Position numbers and translations under genes: made by a program. The notes under the pieces were generated by a model. The model was not told where the DNA came from and searched no databases. It was given only the letters and a program-made list of their open reading frames with translations. From Paraburkholderia sp. Tr-20389 (GTDB lineage Bacteria; Pseudomonadota; Gammaproteobacteria; Burkholderiales; Burkholderiaceae): 64,000 nt of DNA. Positions 28,945 through 39,013 of the stretch are shown here, piece after piece. How positions within the stretch are numbered: the stretch's first letter is position 1; every line of letters begins with the position of its first letter. The stretch lies in contig NZ_JAAGPD010000031.1 in assembly GCF_017104565.1 (NCBI RefSeq), positions 62,001 through 126,000 of the forward strand, given 5' to 3'.

Positions 28945-31065
28945 ATGAACGATTTCAAATATCTGCTCGAACCGCGGTCGATCGCGGTTGTCGGGGTTTC
29001 GGACGAAGCGGGCCGCCCGGGTTCGCAAGCTGTCCGTGCGCTTGTCGGGAACGGTTACCAGGGACACATCTATCCAGTCAATCCAAAGTACGCGGAGTTC
29101 GACGGCCTCAAGTGCTACGGCGCGGTGAGCGACATCGATGCGCCGATCGACCTGGTCGTGATCGGCGTACCTGCGAAAGGCGTTATCCCGGTGCTGAAAG
29201 CATGTGCGGAGAAGTCGGTTCCATATGTCGTGGTTCTGAGCGGGGGCTTTCGCGAGAGCGGGCCGGAAGGCGTCGAGCGCGAGCGCGAGATGCTGGAGAT
29301 CGCGAAGGCGGCCGGAATTCGCATCATCGGCCCGAACTGTCTGGGCTTCGCAAACATACACTCGCAGGTGTTCGCTGCATTCGGGAGCATCACGCGGGAG
29401 CCCAAGCTGAAGAAGGGGGGCGTTTCCCTCGTCACCCAGAGTGGTGGCTTCGGCTACAGTCTGGCGCTTGCCTGTGCCGAGGCGGACATCGGCTTTCGCC
29501 ATGTGATTGCCACCGGCAATGAGACGGACGTCGACACCGTACAACTGATCGATGCGTTGCTGAACGACACGGAGACCCAGATCATCCTCGCGTACATCGA
29601 AGGTACGAAGGATGGCCGGTCGCTGCTCGATGTCGGCAGGCGCGCACTCGCGGCTGGCAAGCCGGTTCTGCTCTGGAAGGGCGGCGTCACTGAAGAGGGT
29701 GCGCGGGCTGCCGCTTCGCATACCGCAAGTATGACCGGAAGCTACGACTTCTATCGTGCGCTCTTCAAGCAGACCGGTATCGTCGAAGTCAGGGAGATTC
29801 ACGAGGCTGTCGACTTCCTCAAGGCTTTCGCGGCGAAGAAATATCCGGCCAACGGCGGAATGGCGGTCATGGGGGTTTCCGGTGGCTCGGCCATCGTATT
29901 TGCTGATGCAGGTGAACCCGAAGGGCTCCATCTCGCGAATCTTGCGGAAGAGACGGAACGGCTGCTCGCGGAGGTGGTGCCGAATATCGGCGCGGTGCAC
30001 AATCCGATCGACCTGACCGCAGGCTATTTTTCTGCGAGCAATCGCGACAAGCTGCGCACGGCTATCGAGGTCACACTTGCCGACCCCGGAGTGGATGCCC
30101 TTTGCGTGAACCTGGCAACGACGGGCAGCGCTGGCAGTACCGCTGCTGCCGAAGTGATCGCCGATGTGGCAAAGGGGTCGGCCAAGCCTGTCTGCGTATT
30201 CTCCTCGGCTCCCCGTGATCAGATCGCAGATGCCAGCAGATTGCTCGATGCTGCAGCAGTGCCTCTCTTCCCATCGCCATCCCGCGCGGCAAAAGCGCTG
30301 GCGATGCTTGCGCGCTACGGTGCCGCACGAAGCCTGGTGGGAACTTCCGAATCTGCAGATTCCCGCCCCGCCCAGTCATCGAAAGACGTCCTCTCGGGCT
30401 GGGCCGGCAAACTGTCCGAAGCACAGTCCAAGGACATCCTGTCGCGCGTAGGTATTCCTGTCACGCGCGATGTGCTGGTGACCGCTGCCGACGGCAGCCT
30501 GCCGGATCAGTTGTCATGGCCTGTCGTCGTGAAGATCGTATCGCCCGATATCGCTCACAAGACGGAAGTTGGCGGCGTCAAGGTCGGAATCCGTGACCCG
30601 AAGGAACTTGAGTCGGCCATCGCCGAAGTGCGCGCGAACGCGCAGTCTCATGTCCCCGACGCGCGAATCGAAGGCGTGATGGTCTCCCAGATGGTCAAGG
30701 ACGGGTTCGAGCTGATCGCGGGTGTCGTGAACGATGAGGTGTTCGGGCCCGTGGTGGTGGTCGGAGCAGGTGGGATTTACGCTGAACTGATGCGCGACTC
30801 CTCCTGCCGCCTCGCGCCCTTCGATGAAACGGTCGCGCGGCAGATGCTCGACGAACTGCGGTGTCGTCCGATTCTGGACGGGGCTCGAGGTAAGCCTGCG
30901 CTCGACGTCGATGCCACGTCGAAAGCGCTTGCGGCGCTCTCCCGGTTCGCATGGGAGCATCGCGACGGCGTATCCGAGATCGATGTCAACCCGCTTTTCG
31001 TTCTGCCAGACGGCGTCCTGGCGGCCGACGCGCTGATCGTGCCCGTGTCGTTTCCGGGACATTGA
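28945..31065 (+). CDS. NDP-forming acyl-CoA synthetase (fused alpha-beta)
   Basis: Makes an acyl-CoA from the free acid, CoA and a nucleoside triphosphate through a phospho-histidine. 706 residues: CoA-binding domain (RSIAVVGVSDEAGRPGSQAV, residues 11-30), succinyl-CoA-ligase-like domains (SLVTQSGGFGYSLALA), phospho-accepting His259 in ASHTASMTGSYDFYRALF, and a C-terminal ATP-grasp half from about 490 (VVVKIVSPDIAHKTEVGGVKVG). The ATG at 28945 begins the conserved NDFKYLLEPRSIAVVG. It heads a long rightward gene string and is probably the activating enzyme of the pathway. Confidence 0.9.
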   Translation: MNDFKYLLEPRSIAVVGVSDEAGRPGSQAVRALVGNGYQGHIYPVNPKYAEFDGLKCYGAVSDIDAPIDLVVIGVPAKGVIPVLKACAEKSVPYVVVLSGGFRESGPEGVEREREMLEIAKAAGIRIIGPNCLGFANIHSQVFAAFGSITREPKLKKGGVSLVTQSGGFGYSLALACAEADIGFRHVIATGNETDVDTVQLIDALLNDTETQIILAYIEGTKDGRSLLDVGRRALAAGKPVLLWKGGVTEEGARAAASHTASMTGSYDFYRALFKQTGIVEVREIHEAVDFLKAFAAKKYPANGGMAVMGVSGGSAIVFADAGEPEGLHLANLAEETERLLAEVVPNIGAVHNPIDLTAGYFSASNRDKLRTAIEVTLADPGVDALCVNLATTGSAGSTAAAEVIADVAKGSAKPVCVFSSAPRDQIADASRLLDAAAVPLFPSPSRAAKALAMLARYGAARSLVGTSESADSRPAQSSKDVLSGWAGKLSEAQSKDILSRVGIPVTRDVLVTAADGSLPDQLSWPVVVKIVSPDIAHKTEVGGVKVGIRDPKELESAIAEVRANAQSHVPDARIEGVMVSQMVKDGFELIAGVVNDEVFGPVVVVGAGGIYAELMRDSSCRLAPFDETVARQMLDELRCRPILDGARGKPALDVDATSKALAALSRFAWEHRDGVSEIDVNPLFVLPDGVLAADALIVPVSFPGH

Positions 31066-31079
31066 AAGGATGGCCCATT

Positions 31080-32144
31080 GTGGAACTACCTGTTGATCTT
31101 TCCATGAATGACGAAATGGTTCACGCTGAACGCCACACGGTCACGTTCCAGCCGCTCGATCGCGTGCTCGAGGTCCGTCGTGGAGAGAAGATTCTCGCGG
31201 CGGCGCTGGCGGCGAACTTTCCCGTTCCGTACAGCTGCCAGAGTGGCGTCTGCGGATCATGCAAGGCCAAGGTGACGGCTGGCGACTGCGATCACGGCGA
31301 AGCGCAGTTTGCGGGTCTTTCGGCTTCGGAGGCAGAGCAGGGCTATGTCCTGCTGTGTCAGGCAACGCCGGCATCGGATGTGACGGTGGAATGCCGGGCG
31401 GTCCCGTCCATCGAGGGCTATCCAGTCAAAAAGACGCCGTGCCGCGTCGCTGCGCTGGAACGGCTGGCCGACGACGTCATGCGCATCCGGCTCAAGCTGC
31501 CAGCGAACCTGCAGTTCAGATTTCTTCCGGGGCAGTACATCGACTTGCTGATCCCAGGTGGAATCAGGCGCAGCCTGTCGATAGCCAACTCGCCAGAGGA
31601 TGAAGGCTTCATCGAACTGCATCTTCGCAATTACGGCGGACCCTTGAGTACCTTCGTATTCGGCAAGTTGAAGGAGAACGACCTCCTTCGACTGGAGGGG
31701 CCGTTTGGCACGTTTTTCGTGCGTGACGATTCCGACAAGCCGATGATTCTGCTGGCAAGCGGCACCGGGTTCGCTCCGATCAAGTCCATCATCGAGCACG
31801 AACTGCGAAAGCGCAGTGGTCGACAGATGACACTGTACTGGGGCGGCCGGCGGCCGCACGACCTGTATTTCGATTCACTCGCCCGGTCCTGGGCTGACCA
31901 CGGAATCAACTATGTTCCGGTCGTCTCCGATGCCCTGTCCGAAGACGACTGGAGAGGACGTTCGGGATTCGTTCACGAAGCGGTGATGAGGGACTTCGGT
32001 GATCTCTCGTCGTATCAGGTCTACGCGTGCGGGGCGCCAGTGGTTGTGCTCTCGGCCAAGAGAGATTTTACCGAGCGATGCGGCCTGCCTGAAGACGAAT
32101 TCTTTGCCGACATTTTCGTGTCCGGTGCGCTCCCCTCCGCTTGA
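31080..32144 (+). CDS. Ferredoxin-flavin reductase (2Fe-2S, FAD, NAD)
   Basis: Electron-transfer protein, 354 residues. N-terminal plant-type 2Fe-2S domain with cysteines C53-x4-C58-x2-C61-x31-C93; FAD domain with RSLSIANSPEDEGFIELHLR; NAD domain with ILLASGTGFAPIKSIIEH. Similar reductases feed phenol hydroxylases, or act as CDP-6-deoxy-glucoseen reductases (AscD type). The GTG at 31080 is 14 nt after the upstream stop, with AAAGGA before it; ATG at 31104 is possible. No obvious oxygenase partner is in the window, so its acceptor is unknown. Confidence 0.88.
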   Translation: MELPVDLSMNDEMVHAERHTVTFQPLDRVLEVRRGEKILAAALAANFPVPYSCQSGVCGSCKAKVTAGDCDHGEAQFAGLSASEAEQGYVLLCQATPASDVTVECRAVPSIEGYPVKKTPCRVAALERLADDVMRIRLKLPANLQFRFLPGQYIDLLIPGGIRRSLSIANSPEDEGFIELHLRNYGGPLSTFVFGKLKENDLLRLEGPFGTFFVRDDSDKPMILLASGTGFAPIKSIIEHELRKRSGRQMTLYWGGRRPHDLYFDSLARSWADHGINYVPVVSDALSEDDWRGRSGFVHEAVMRDFGDLSSYQVYACGAPVVVLSAKRDFTERCGLPEDEFFADIFVSGALPSA

Positions 32145-32170
32145 ATACGCAAAAAAACTCAGGAGTCCGC

Positions 32171-32899
32171 ATGTCGTTAGATGGGCTGCAAATCGGAAAA
32201 CGGGATTCGCAACTGTGGATCGAGATCGACCGCGCCGGGAAAGCGAATGCCATGACGGTCGCCATGATGGAAGGGATCGCGTCGGCGATCATCCAGGCCA
32301 GCGCGGACGATAAGACGCAGGCCGTGGTGCTGACGGCGAAAGGCGAAAAGCTCTTCTGTGCAGGAGTAGACGTGCGCGAGCAGTCCCCGGACGGAGATGC
32401 TGCACGTCAGCGGGAGCGACGGTCTCACGCGCTCGCGGCACTTCAGGATTCCGTCATCACAACGCCGGTTCCGATCGTCGTAGCGCTGAACGGGCTCGCA
32501 GTGGGCGCTGGCGCCATGCTCGCACTGATGGCTGACGGATGTGTCGCCGTCGAAGGGGCGGCGCTCTCGCTTCCGGAAATCGATATCGGCATCGCCACCT
32601 TTTCGGGCGCAAACATCCTCACTGTACTCGGCGGACGCGCCCTTGCGGCGGACCTGATCCAGACCGGGCGACGGCTGCCGGCCCAGGACGCGTTGAATCG
32701 CGGCCTGATCAGCGCGGTGGTCGAAAGGGGGGAACTCGAACACTCGGCCACAAAGATCGCAGAGGCACTGGGATCCAAGAACCGCGCGGCCTTCGCCGAC
32801 AACAAGCACTGGATCAATCGGGGCTTGTGCTCCGCGCTCGAGGAAGCCCGGCAGGAACACGCGCGCCATCGGGCCAAGGTGCAGGGTGTCGGAAAGTAA
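32171..32899 (+). CDS. Enoyl-CoA hydratase/isomerase family protein A
   Basis: 242-residue crotonase. The oxyanion-hole stretch KLFCAGVDVREQ and the second segment VALNGLAVGAGAMLALMADGCVAV identify the fold. At the two usual hydratase glutamate positions it has Ala/Met (GAGAMLALMAD) and Glu (LPEIDIGIATF), so it may be an isomerase or lyase, not a classical hydratase. The ATG at 32171 follows AGGAG; a TTG start overlapping the previous stop is less likely. Member of the acyl-CoA synthetase operon. Confidence 0.85.
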   Translation: MSLDGLQIGKRDSQLWIEIDRAGKANAMTVAMMEGIASAIIQASADDKTQAVVLTAKGEKLFCAGVDVREQSPDGDAARQRERRSHALAALQDSVITTPVPIVVALNGLAVGAGAMLALMADGCVAVEGAALSLPEIDIGIATFSGANILTVLGGRALAADLIQTGRRLPAQDALNRGLISAVVERGELEHSATKIAEALGSKNRAAFADNKHWINRGLCSALEEARQEHARHRAKVQGVGK

Positions 32900-32949
32900 G
32901 GGGGCCGGCGACTGGCAGAACATGATCACGAATTTAAACGGAGACGGAC

Positions 32950-33738
32950 GTGGCGGATCTTGAAATCAGCAGGGTGGGTCGTGTAGTGGTTGCTACGCTG
33001 AATCGGCCGGAGAAAAAGAACGCGTTGAGCGAGGACATGCTTGAGATGCTTCGCAACGAGCTGAAGAAAGCGAACGACGACGACGATGTGGGAAGTTTCG
33101 TTCTCACGGGAGCAGGAGACGCATTCTGCTCGGGCGGCGATCTTGGACGCCGCGCGGCCGAAGGCGGGGACCCCACACCGCTTGAGCGGAAACACAGACT
33201 CCAGCGCGTCACTCACAAGGTCGCTCGGGCGGTTGAGGAATTCGAAAAGCCGTTGATTGCGGCCGTGAACGGTGCGGCCGTCGGCGCGGGCATGGACCTG
33301 TCGCTCATGTGTGACATCCGCTTCGCCGCCCGGTCGGCCCGGTTTGCAGAAGCGTACATCCGGGTTGGCCTGATCCCGGGTAACGGAGGCTGCTATTTCC
33401 TCCCCAGACTGGTTGGGCCGGCCAAGGCGCTGGAACTGCTGTGGACGGGTGACTTCGTCGACGCATACGAAGCGAACAGGCTCGGCATCGTCAATCGCGT
33501 CACGCCGGACGAAAGCCTTCAGGACGAAACGCTGGCATTTGCGGCCCGTCTGGCAGACGGACCGCCCGTTCAGACGCGCGATATCAAGAAGCTGATGTAC
33601 CAGTCAATGCGCACTGATCTTCGCACGAGCCTCGAGACCACCTCGGCTCTTATGGCGGTAGTCCAGTCGACCGATGACTATCGGGAGGCGATCACCGCCT
33701 ACAAGGAGAAGCGCAAGGGCGAATTCAAGGGGCGTTGA
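32950..33738 (+). CDS. Enoyl-CoA hydratase/isomerase family protein B
   Basis: 262-residue crotonase with a GTG start preceded by GGAG. Segments AFCSGGDLGRRAAEGGD (oxyanion hole), NGAAVGAGMDLSLMCDIRFA and AEAYIRVGLIPGNGGCYFLPRLVG (Asp and Gly at the two acid positions, not the paired Glu). Closest in style to 2-(1,2-epoxy)phenylacetyl-CoA isomerase-like or PaaG-like members. Its sequence is clearly distinct from protein A just upstream, so the two probably catalyse different steps. Confidence 0.87.
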   Translation: MADLEISRVGRVVVATLNRPEKKNALSEDMLEMLRNELKKANDDDDVGSFVLTGAGDAFCSGGDLGRRAAEGGDPTPLERKHRLQRVTHKVARAVEEFEKPLIAAVNGAAVGAGMDLSLMCDIRFAARSARFAEAYIRVGLIPGNGGCYFLPRLVGPAKALELLWTGDFVDAYEANRLGIVNRVTPDESLQDETLAFAARLADGPPVQTRDIKKLMYQSMRTDLRTSLETTSALMAVVQSTDDYREAITAYKEKRKGEFKGR

Positions 33739-33820
33739 AGCGCCTCGAGCATCCGGTACGGCCAGCCTCCGCGCGACTCGCAGCGAGGCTGAAAGCAGAC
33801 CTCGACCCTCAGATCAGACC

Positions 33821-34078
33821 ATGCAACAGATCGTGCGCTCGTTGAGATGGAACATCGACAAGTGGTTCGGACCGGCGTGCCGCGACCGCATCATCGTGAC
33901 GCGGGCCCAGGGTGCGAGATGGGGCGCGAGATATGTTTGCGTTCGTGAAAAAGATTCGGGTAACGAAATAGCGCTCTTCCTGTTTCGACATATGGACGGC
34001 TCATGGAGCGTTTTTCCGCCCGACCGGATCAGGCCGTCGTTCACCGTGCAATTGCGGGAATCCGGTGACAGCGACTAG
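33821..34078 (+). CDS. Small conserved-type hypothetical protein (85 aa)
   Basis: Compact basic-then-mixed protein starting MQQIVRSLRWNIDKWFGPAC, with a C-terminal segment IALFLFRHMDGSWSVFPPD that resembles small Burkholderia proteins of unknown function. No signal peptide or membrane segment. It lies between crotonase B and tcuA on the same strand. The weak ribosome binding site keeps confidence moderate. Confidence 0.5.
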   Translation: MQQIVRSLRWNIDKWFGPACRDRIIVTRAQGARWGARYVCVREKDSGNEIALFLFRHMDGSWSVFPPDRIRPSFTVQLRESGDSD

Positions 34079-34209
34079 TCGCTGTTGTGGAATTCAGGCA
34101 TGAGGACCGGATTCGGGTCTTCAAAAAAACTGAAGACGTGTTGTCTGAAGGCTGGTGGCGATGACCCCAACGCCACCGTAGCATGGCCTCTCAGAATAGG
34201 ACAAATATT

Positions 34210-35619
34210 ATGGTAGACGTTCTCGTAATTGGAGGAGGCAACGCCGCACTTTGCGCCGCGATCATGGCGCGGGAAGCGGGTGCCAGTGTACTGATGCTCG
34301 AAGCGGCGCCGCGGGAGTGGCGCGGTGGCAATTCGCAGCATACGCGCAACCTGCGCTGCATGCATGATGCACCCCAGGACGTACTCGTCGACGCGTATCC
34401 CGAAGAGGAGTTTTGGCAGGATCTGCTCAAGGTAACGGGCGGCAACACGAATGAGGAACTGGCTCGTATTGCAATTCGCGCGTCGTCGAGTTGTCGCGAC
34501 TGGATGCGCAAGCACGGCGTGCACTTCCAGCCCCCACTTTCCGGCGCTCTTCATGTAGCCCGTACCAACGCATTCTTTATGGGCGGTGGAAAAGCGCTGG
34601 TCAACGCTTATTACCGCAGCGCCGAGGCGATCGGTGTCGCTATCCGGTACAACGCCCCCGTCGATTCGATCGAGCTCGACGGCACCCGGTTTGTCGCCGC
34701 AAGGATCGGCAATGAGCGTATCGCAGCGAAGAGCTGTGTGCTTGCAGCCGGTGGCTTCGAATCGAATCGCGAATGGTTACGCGAGGCATGGGGGCAGGTG
34801 GACGGTGTTTGGGTGGCAGACAACTTTCTGATCCGTGGCACCCGCTTCAATCAGGGCACGTTGCTGAAGTTCATGATCGACGCTGGCGCGGACGAGATCG
34901 GTGACCCGTCCCAGTCGCACTGCGTGGCAATCGATGCGCGCGCGCCGCTCTACGACGGCGGAATCTGCACGCGCGTCGACTGTGTGTCGCTGGGGGTGGT
35001 GCTCAACCGCGACGGCAAGCGATTCTACGACGAAGGTGAGGATTTCTGGCCCAAGCGTTACGCGATCTGGGGGCGCCTGGTTGCGCAGCAGCCTGGACAG
35101 ATTGCCTATTCGATTATCGATTCCAAAGCGATCGGCCGGTTCATGCCTCCCGTGTTCCCTGGTACCAGAGCGAACTCGCTACGCGAGCTGGCAACGGCAC
35201 TCGGTTTCAACGAGGAAGAATTTCTGGAGACGATCCAGACATACAACCGGTCGTGCCGGCCAGGTACGTTCAATCATGCCGTGCTCGACGACTGCCATAC
35301 CGAAGGTCTGACGCCGCCGAAGACGCACTGGGCCCAGCCGTTGGAGCGTGCGCCGTTTTACGCATATGCATTGCGCCCCGGCATCACATTCACATACCTC
35401 GGCCTGAAGGTGAATTCGAATGCCGCCGTTCATTTTGGCGGCGAGCCGTCCCGTAACCTGTTCGTTGCAGGCGAGATGATGGCGGGAAACATTCTCGGCA
35501 AGGGGTACACGGCCGGCGTGGGTATGTCGATCGGAACTGCCTTTGGCCGGATCGCCGGCACTCAGGCCGCGGCAGCGGCGCAGCACTACAGGGAAGCTAT
35601 CAATCATGCAGTCGCTTGA
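34210..35619 (+). CDS. tcuA: FAD-dependent tricarballylate dehydrogenase-like protein
   Basis: Flavoprotein of the fumarate reductase/3-ketosteroid dehydrogenase family, 469 residues, nearly the same length as Salmonella TcuA. FAD-binding N-terminus [23 protein letters not shown] (split by a cofactor Gly-rich turn), [13 protein letters not shown] near the flavin, and a C-terminal FAD segment [25 protein letters not shown]. TcuA oxidises tricarballylate to cis-aconitate. The ATG at 34210 with AGGAC upstream is preferred over 34183. Followed by tcuB with a 14-nt overlap. The real substrate may be another polycarboxylate. Confidence 0.87.
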   Translation: MVDVLVIGGGNAALCAAIMAREAGASVLMLEAAPREWRGGNSQHTRNLRCMHDAPQDVLVDAYPEEEFWQDLLKVTGGNTNEELARIAIRASSSCRDWMRKHGVHFQPPLSGALHVARTNAFFMGGGKALVNAYYRSAEAIGVAIRYNAPVDSIELDGTRFVAARIGNERIAAKSCVLAAGGFESNREWLREAWGQVDGVWVADNFLIRGTRFNQGTLLKFMIDAGADEIGDPSQSHCVAIDARAPLYDGGICTRVDCVSLGVVLNRDGKRFYDEGEDFWPKRYAIWGRLVAQQPGQIAYSIIDSKAIGRFMPPVFPGTRANSLRELATALGFNEEEFLETIQTYNRSCRPGTFNHAVLDDCHTEGLTPPKTHWAQPLERAPFYAYALRPGITFTYLGLKVNSNAAVHFGGEPSRNLFVAGEMMAGNILGKGYTAGVGMSIGTAFGRIAGTQAAAAAQHYREAINHAVA

Positions 35620-36766
35620 AGCATTGACCCGCGAGGCGGCATCGCTCGCGGCAAACGAAGTCGTCGCCCGGACTGACATGACGCAGGCGGAGAAGGAAGT
35701 CAGCCGCATCATGCAGATCTGTAACGCCTGCCGGTATTGCGAAGGGTTCTGTGCGGTATTTCCGGCAATGACACGGCGGCTCGAGTTCGGCAGGGCCGAC
35801 GTGCATTTTCTCGCGAACCTTTGCCACAACTGTGGAGCGTGTCTGCACGCGTGCCAGTACGCGCCCCCGCATGAGTTCGCTGTCAACGTGCCACAGGCGA
35901 TGGCGAAGGTGCGAGTGAACACCTATACGGAATATGCGTGGCCCGCTTCGTTCGGGGCGTTGTACCGGAAAAACGGTACGACGGTCGCGCTGGCGCTTGC
36001 CGGCGGTCTTGCGCTGTTTCTCGCCCTCGCCGCGATCGCAGGCAGACCGCAGCCCGGCAGCGCAAACTTCTACAGCGTGTTCCCGCACAATCTTCTCGCG
36101 CTCATCTTCGGGGCCGTGTTTCTTCTCGCCCTCATCTCGCTGTCGATCGGTGTGCGCAGATTCTGGAAAAACGAAAATCCGGGCGAGCTATCGGTCGATG
36201 CCGCCGCGGAAGCAGCGGGATCGGTGCTGACGCTCAGATACCTCGGAGGAGGACACGGCGAAGGTTGTAATAACGAGAGCGACAGCTATTCGCTTTCCCG
36301 GCGACGGTTTCATCATCTGACGTTCTACGGTTTCATGCTCTGTTTTGCATCGACCTGCGTCGCTACGCTTTATCACTATGTCTTTGCTCTGGAAGCGCCT
36401 TACGGCCTGACCAGTCTTCCCGTGTTTCTGGGGTCTCTCGGCGGGATGAGTCTCGTCGTGGGTTGCAGCGGGCTGTTTATCCTGAATCTCAGGCGCCATC
36501 CGCTACACGGCGATGCATCGCAGAAGGGCATGGACCGGGGATTCATTGCGCTGCTCTGGCTGGCCGGGCTCACAGGACTGGTACTGCTGGGCGCCCGGGA
36601 AACGGGTGCGATGCCGGTGCTGCTGGCCGTACATCTGGGTGTGGTGATGGCGCTTTTCATGACACTGCCCTACGGAAAGTTTGCGCACGGTATCTATCGA
36701 TCTGCCGCCTTGCTGAAGTGGGCGATCGAGAAGCGAAAGCCGTCCTCGTTAATGGTCGAGGAGTAA
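35606..36766 (+). CDS. tcuB: TcuB-like membrane electron-transfer protein
   Basis: Re-oxidises TcuA flavin and passes electrons to the quinone pool. 386 residues: N-terminal part with two four-cysteine iron-sulfur clusters ([11 protein letters not shown] and [11 protein letters not shown]), then a membrane part of about six helices ([42 protein letters not shown]). The ATG at 35606 lies inside the tcuA end, suggesting translational coupling. Size and order match known TcuB. The genes for the usual TcuC carrier and TcuR regulator are absent here. Confidence 0.88.
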   Translation: MQSLEALTREAASLAANEVVARTDMTQAEKEVSRIMQICNACRYCEGFCAVFPAMTRRLEFGRADVHFLANLCHNCGACLHACQYAPPHEFAVNVPQAMAKVRVNTYTEYAWPASFGALYRKNGTTVALALAGGLALFLALAAIAGRPQPGSANFYSVFPHNLLALIFGAVFLLALISLSIGVRRFWKNENPGELSVDAAAEAAGSVLTLRYLGGGHGEGCNNESDSYSLSRRRFHHLTFYGFMLCFASTCVATLYHYVFALEAPYGLTSLPVFLGSLGGMSLVVGCSGLFILNLRRHPLHGDASQKGMDRGFIALLWLAGLTGLVLLGARETGAMPVLLAVHLGVVMALFMTLPYGKFAHGIYRSAALLKWAIEKRKPSSLMVEE

Positions 36767-36959
36767 TCGCACGGGAAGAGAGCTAACGCGAAGTACCGGC
36801 CTTCAGGCCGGGCGAAATGCTGCAGCCGGCGGGCACTGGACATCATCAACATATCCAACGTAAGTCCTGGTCACCGGTATCGCAGCGACGTGATGGGAGC
36901 AGATCATCTCCTCGCGGGGAGAGAACTGGGTGTGATTGACGTTCATAGGAGGAGACACC

Positions 36960-37445
36960 ATGAACAGAACACTGTTACATAAGGATCTGATCGGCGGCAC
37001 ACTGCTGATCGTCGTAGGAATCGCAGTCCTAACGCATTCCGTTTCTTACCATATCGGCACGCTGGTTCAGATGGGGCCGGGGTTCTTCCCGTTTTTTCTG
37101 GGCCTCATTCTGGCTCTGGTCGGCTGCGGGATTGCCGTTCAAGGGTATCTCTCGGTCCATGCCGAGGCAGTGCCTGACAGACCCACCGCGAAAAAGAAGC
37201 TGCGGCCGGAGTGGAAGGCGTGGATTCTGATCTGCCTGGGCATGGTTGCCTTCGTCGTCCTGACAAAATGCCTCGGACTCGTTGCAGGCACGTTCGCCGT
37301 GGTCTTTATTTCGGCGCTCGGCGATCGGGATAACAACTTCAAATCGGCGGTCCTGCTGGCACTGGCGATGGTCGCCATCGCCGTGACCGTCTTCTGGTGG
37401 GCGCTGCAGATCCAGTTGCCGTTGTTCAAGTGGGGTGTCGTATGA
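36960..37445 (+). CDS. tctB: Tripartite tricarboxylate transporter small subunit
   Basis: Four-helix inner-membrane subunit, 161 residues (DLIGGTLLIVVGIAVLTHSV; MGPGFFPFFLGLILALVGCG; AWILICLGMVAFVVLT; AVLLALAMVAIAVTVFWWAL). The segment MGPGFFP is conserved in TctB. ATG at 36960 follows AGGAGGAGAC. Its end overlaps the start of tctA (ATGA). The 193 bp upstream hold no gene. Works with TctA and one of the Bug receptors in carboxylate import. Confidence 0.92.
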   Translation: MNRTLLHKDLIGGTLLIVVGIAVLTHSVSYHIGTLVQMGPGFFPFFLGLILALVGCGIAVQGYLSVHAEAVPDRPTAKKKLRPEWKAWILICLGMVAFVVLTKCLGLVAGTFAVVFISALGDRDNNFKSAVLLALAMVAIAVTVFWWALQIQLPLFKWGVV

Positions 37446-39004
37446 TCGCGCAAACGCTGCATGATCTCATGTATGGTTTTAGCATCGCAGCGATGCCGCA
37501 AAACCTGTTATGGTCGTTTGTCGGTGTGCTGGTCGGCAATCTGATCGGTGTGCTTCCAGGCATGGGAGCACTCTCCGCGATCGCCATGTTGCTGCCGCTG
37601 ACCTATTCGATGCACGCGGTTCCCGCGCTTCTGATGCTGGCCGGGATATTTTACGGGTCGCAGTACGGCGGTGCGCTCGGTGCGATCCTGTTGAACCTGC
37701 CGTCGCATCCACCGCATGCCGTAACCTGTATCGACGGGTATCCGATGACGAAGCAGGGGCGTGGAGGAACGGCGCTGGGCATCACGATGGTGTCGTCATT
37801 TTTCGCGGCGTCGGTCGGCATCGTGGTGATGATTTTTCTTTCGCCATGGCTCGTCAAGATCGCTTTTGATTTCGGGCCGACTGAGATCGTCTCGATCATG
37901 CTGCTCGGTCTGATTGCCGGGGCGACGATGTCCCGGGGCTCGCGGCTTAAAGGGATCGCGATGACGGTCTTCGGGCTGTTGCTGGGGATTGTCGGTACGG
38001 ACGTCAACAGCGGCGTGGAGCGGTTTACGTTTGGATTTGCCGAGCTGTCTGACAAGGTCGAACTCGTTGCGCTGTCGATGGGGCTGTTCGGCGTTGCAGA
38101 TTTCCTGATCAACGTGAACCGGATCAGCTTCGTCGGGACGCAGACGAAGGTGCGCCTGCGTGACATGCGGCCAACGCGCGGCGAGCTGAAGCAGGCCTTC
38201 TGGCCGATGGTCCGGGGTACATTCGTGGGGACTCTTTTCGGCGCCATGCCGGGAACGGGCCCGACCATCACCACGTTCCTTGCGTACGCGCTCGAAAAGA
38301 AGATATCGAAGCATCCGGATCGCTTTGGCCAGGGTGCCATTGAGGGTGTGGCCAGTCCTGAAGCGTCTACTCACGCAAAGACCCAGGTTGATTTCATTCC
38401 GACCATGACGCTCGGTATTCCGGGCGATGCGGTAATGGCCCTGCTGCTTGGCGCGTTGCTGATCCAGGGATTCCAGCCTGGTCCCCAACTGATCACGCAG
38501 CATGCCGATCTCTTCTGGGGGCTGATAGCGAGCTTCTGGATCGGCAATGTGCTCCTTGTGCTGCTGAACGTACCGCTCATTGGAGTCTGGGTAAAACTCC
38601 TGCAAGTCCCTTATCGCCTGATGTATCCGTCTGCACTCTTCTTCATTGCGGTCGGCGTCTTCAGTACGAACAACAGCCTGTTCGAAGTCGGTGAGGTACT
38701 GGTGTTCGGGATCATCGGGGCGGTCCTGCTCGCACTGGATTTCCCTGTAGCCACCATTCTTCTCGGATATGTTCTGGGGCCCATGGTCGAGGAAAATTTC
38801 CGGCGGGCACTGCTGCTGTCGCGCGGCGACCTCGCGATATTTGTGCAACGGCCGATCAGTGGCGCGTTCATGGCGATCTGCCTGGTGCTGGTCGTCGGAC
38901 AGTGCTACTTTGCGTGGCGTGAGCACAGGAGCAAGCGCTCGAAGGGCCGGTCGCCGGAGGTAGCGGTGCCTCCGTTATCTCACGCTCCGCTGACCGAGGA
39001 GTGA
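37442..39004 (+). CDS. tctA: Tripartite tricarboxylate transporter large subunit
   Basis: Large polytopic permease, 520 residues, about 11-12 transmembrane helices. Conserved TctA motifs: IGVLPGMGALSAIAMLLPL, YGSQYGGALGAILLNLP and the second-half repeat FGAMPGTGPTITTFLAYALE with SPEASTHAKTQVDFIPTMTLGIPGD. It starts at the ATGA overlap with tctB. No receptor gene is adjacent; two Bug genes lie elsewhere in the island. Imports a di- or tricarboxylate with sodium or protons by family precedent. Confidence 0.94.
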   Translation: MIAQTLHDLMYGFSIAAMPQNLLWSFVGVLVGNLIGVLPGMGALSAIAMLLPLTYSMHAVPALLMLAGIFYGSQYGGALGAILLNLPSHPPHAVTCIDGYPMTKQGRGGTALGITMVSSFFAASVGIVVMIFLSPWLVKIAFDFGPTEIVSIMLLGLIAGATMSRGSRLKGIAMTVFGLLLGIVGTDVNSGVERFTFGFAELSDKVELVALSMGLFGVADFLINVNRISFVGTQTKVRLRDMRPTRGELKQAFWPMVRGTFVGTLFGAMPGTGPTITTFLAYALEKKISKHPDRFGQGAIEGVASPEASTHAKTQVDFIPTMTLGIPGDAVMALLLGALLIQGFQPGPQLITQHADLFWGLIASFWIGNVLLVLLNVPLIGVWVKLLQVPYRLMYPSALFFIAVGVFSTNNSLFEVGEVLVFGIIGAVLLALDFPVATILLGYVLGPMVEENFRRALLLSRGDLAIFVQRPISGAFMAICLVLVVGQCYFAWREHRSKRSKGRSPEVAVPPLSHAPLTEE

Positions 39005-39013
39005 TGTCAAAGC

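Noticed and set aside
37796-38926. Minus-strand frame opposite tctA
   Set aside because: Composition is typical of antisense to a membrane protein gene (Arg/Gln/His-rich); tctA is clear on the other strand.
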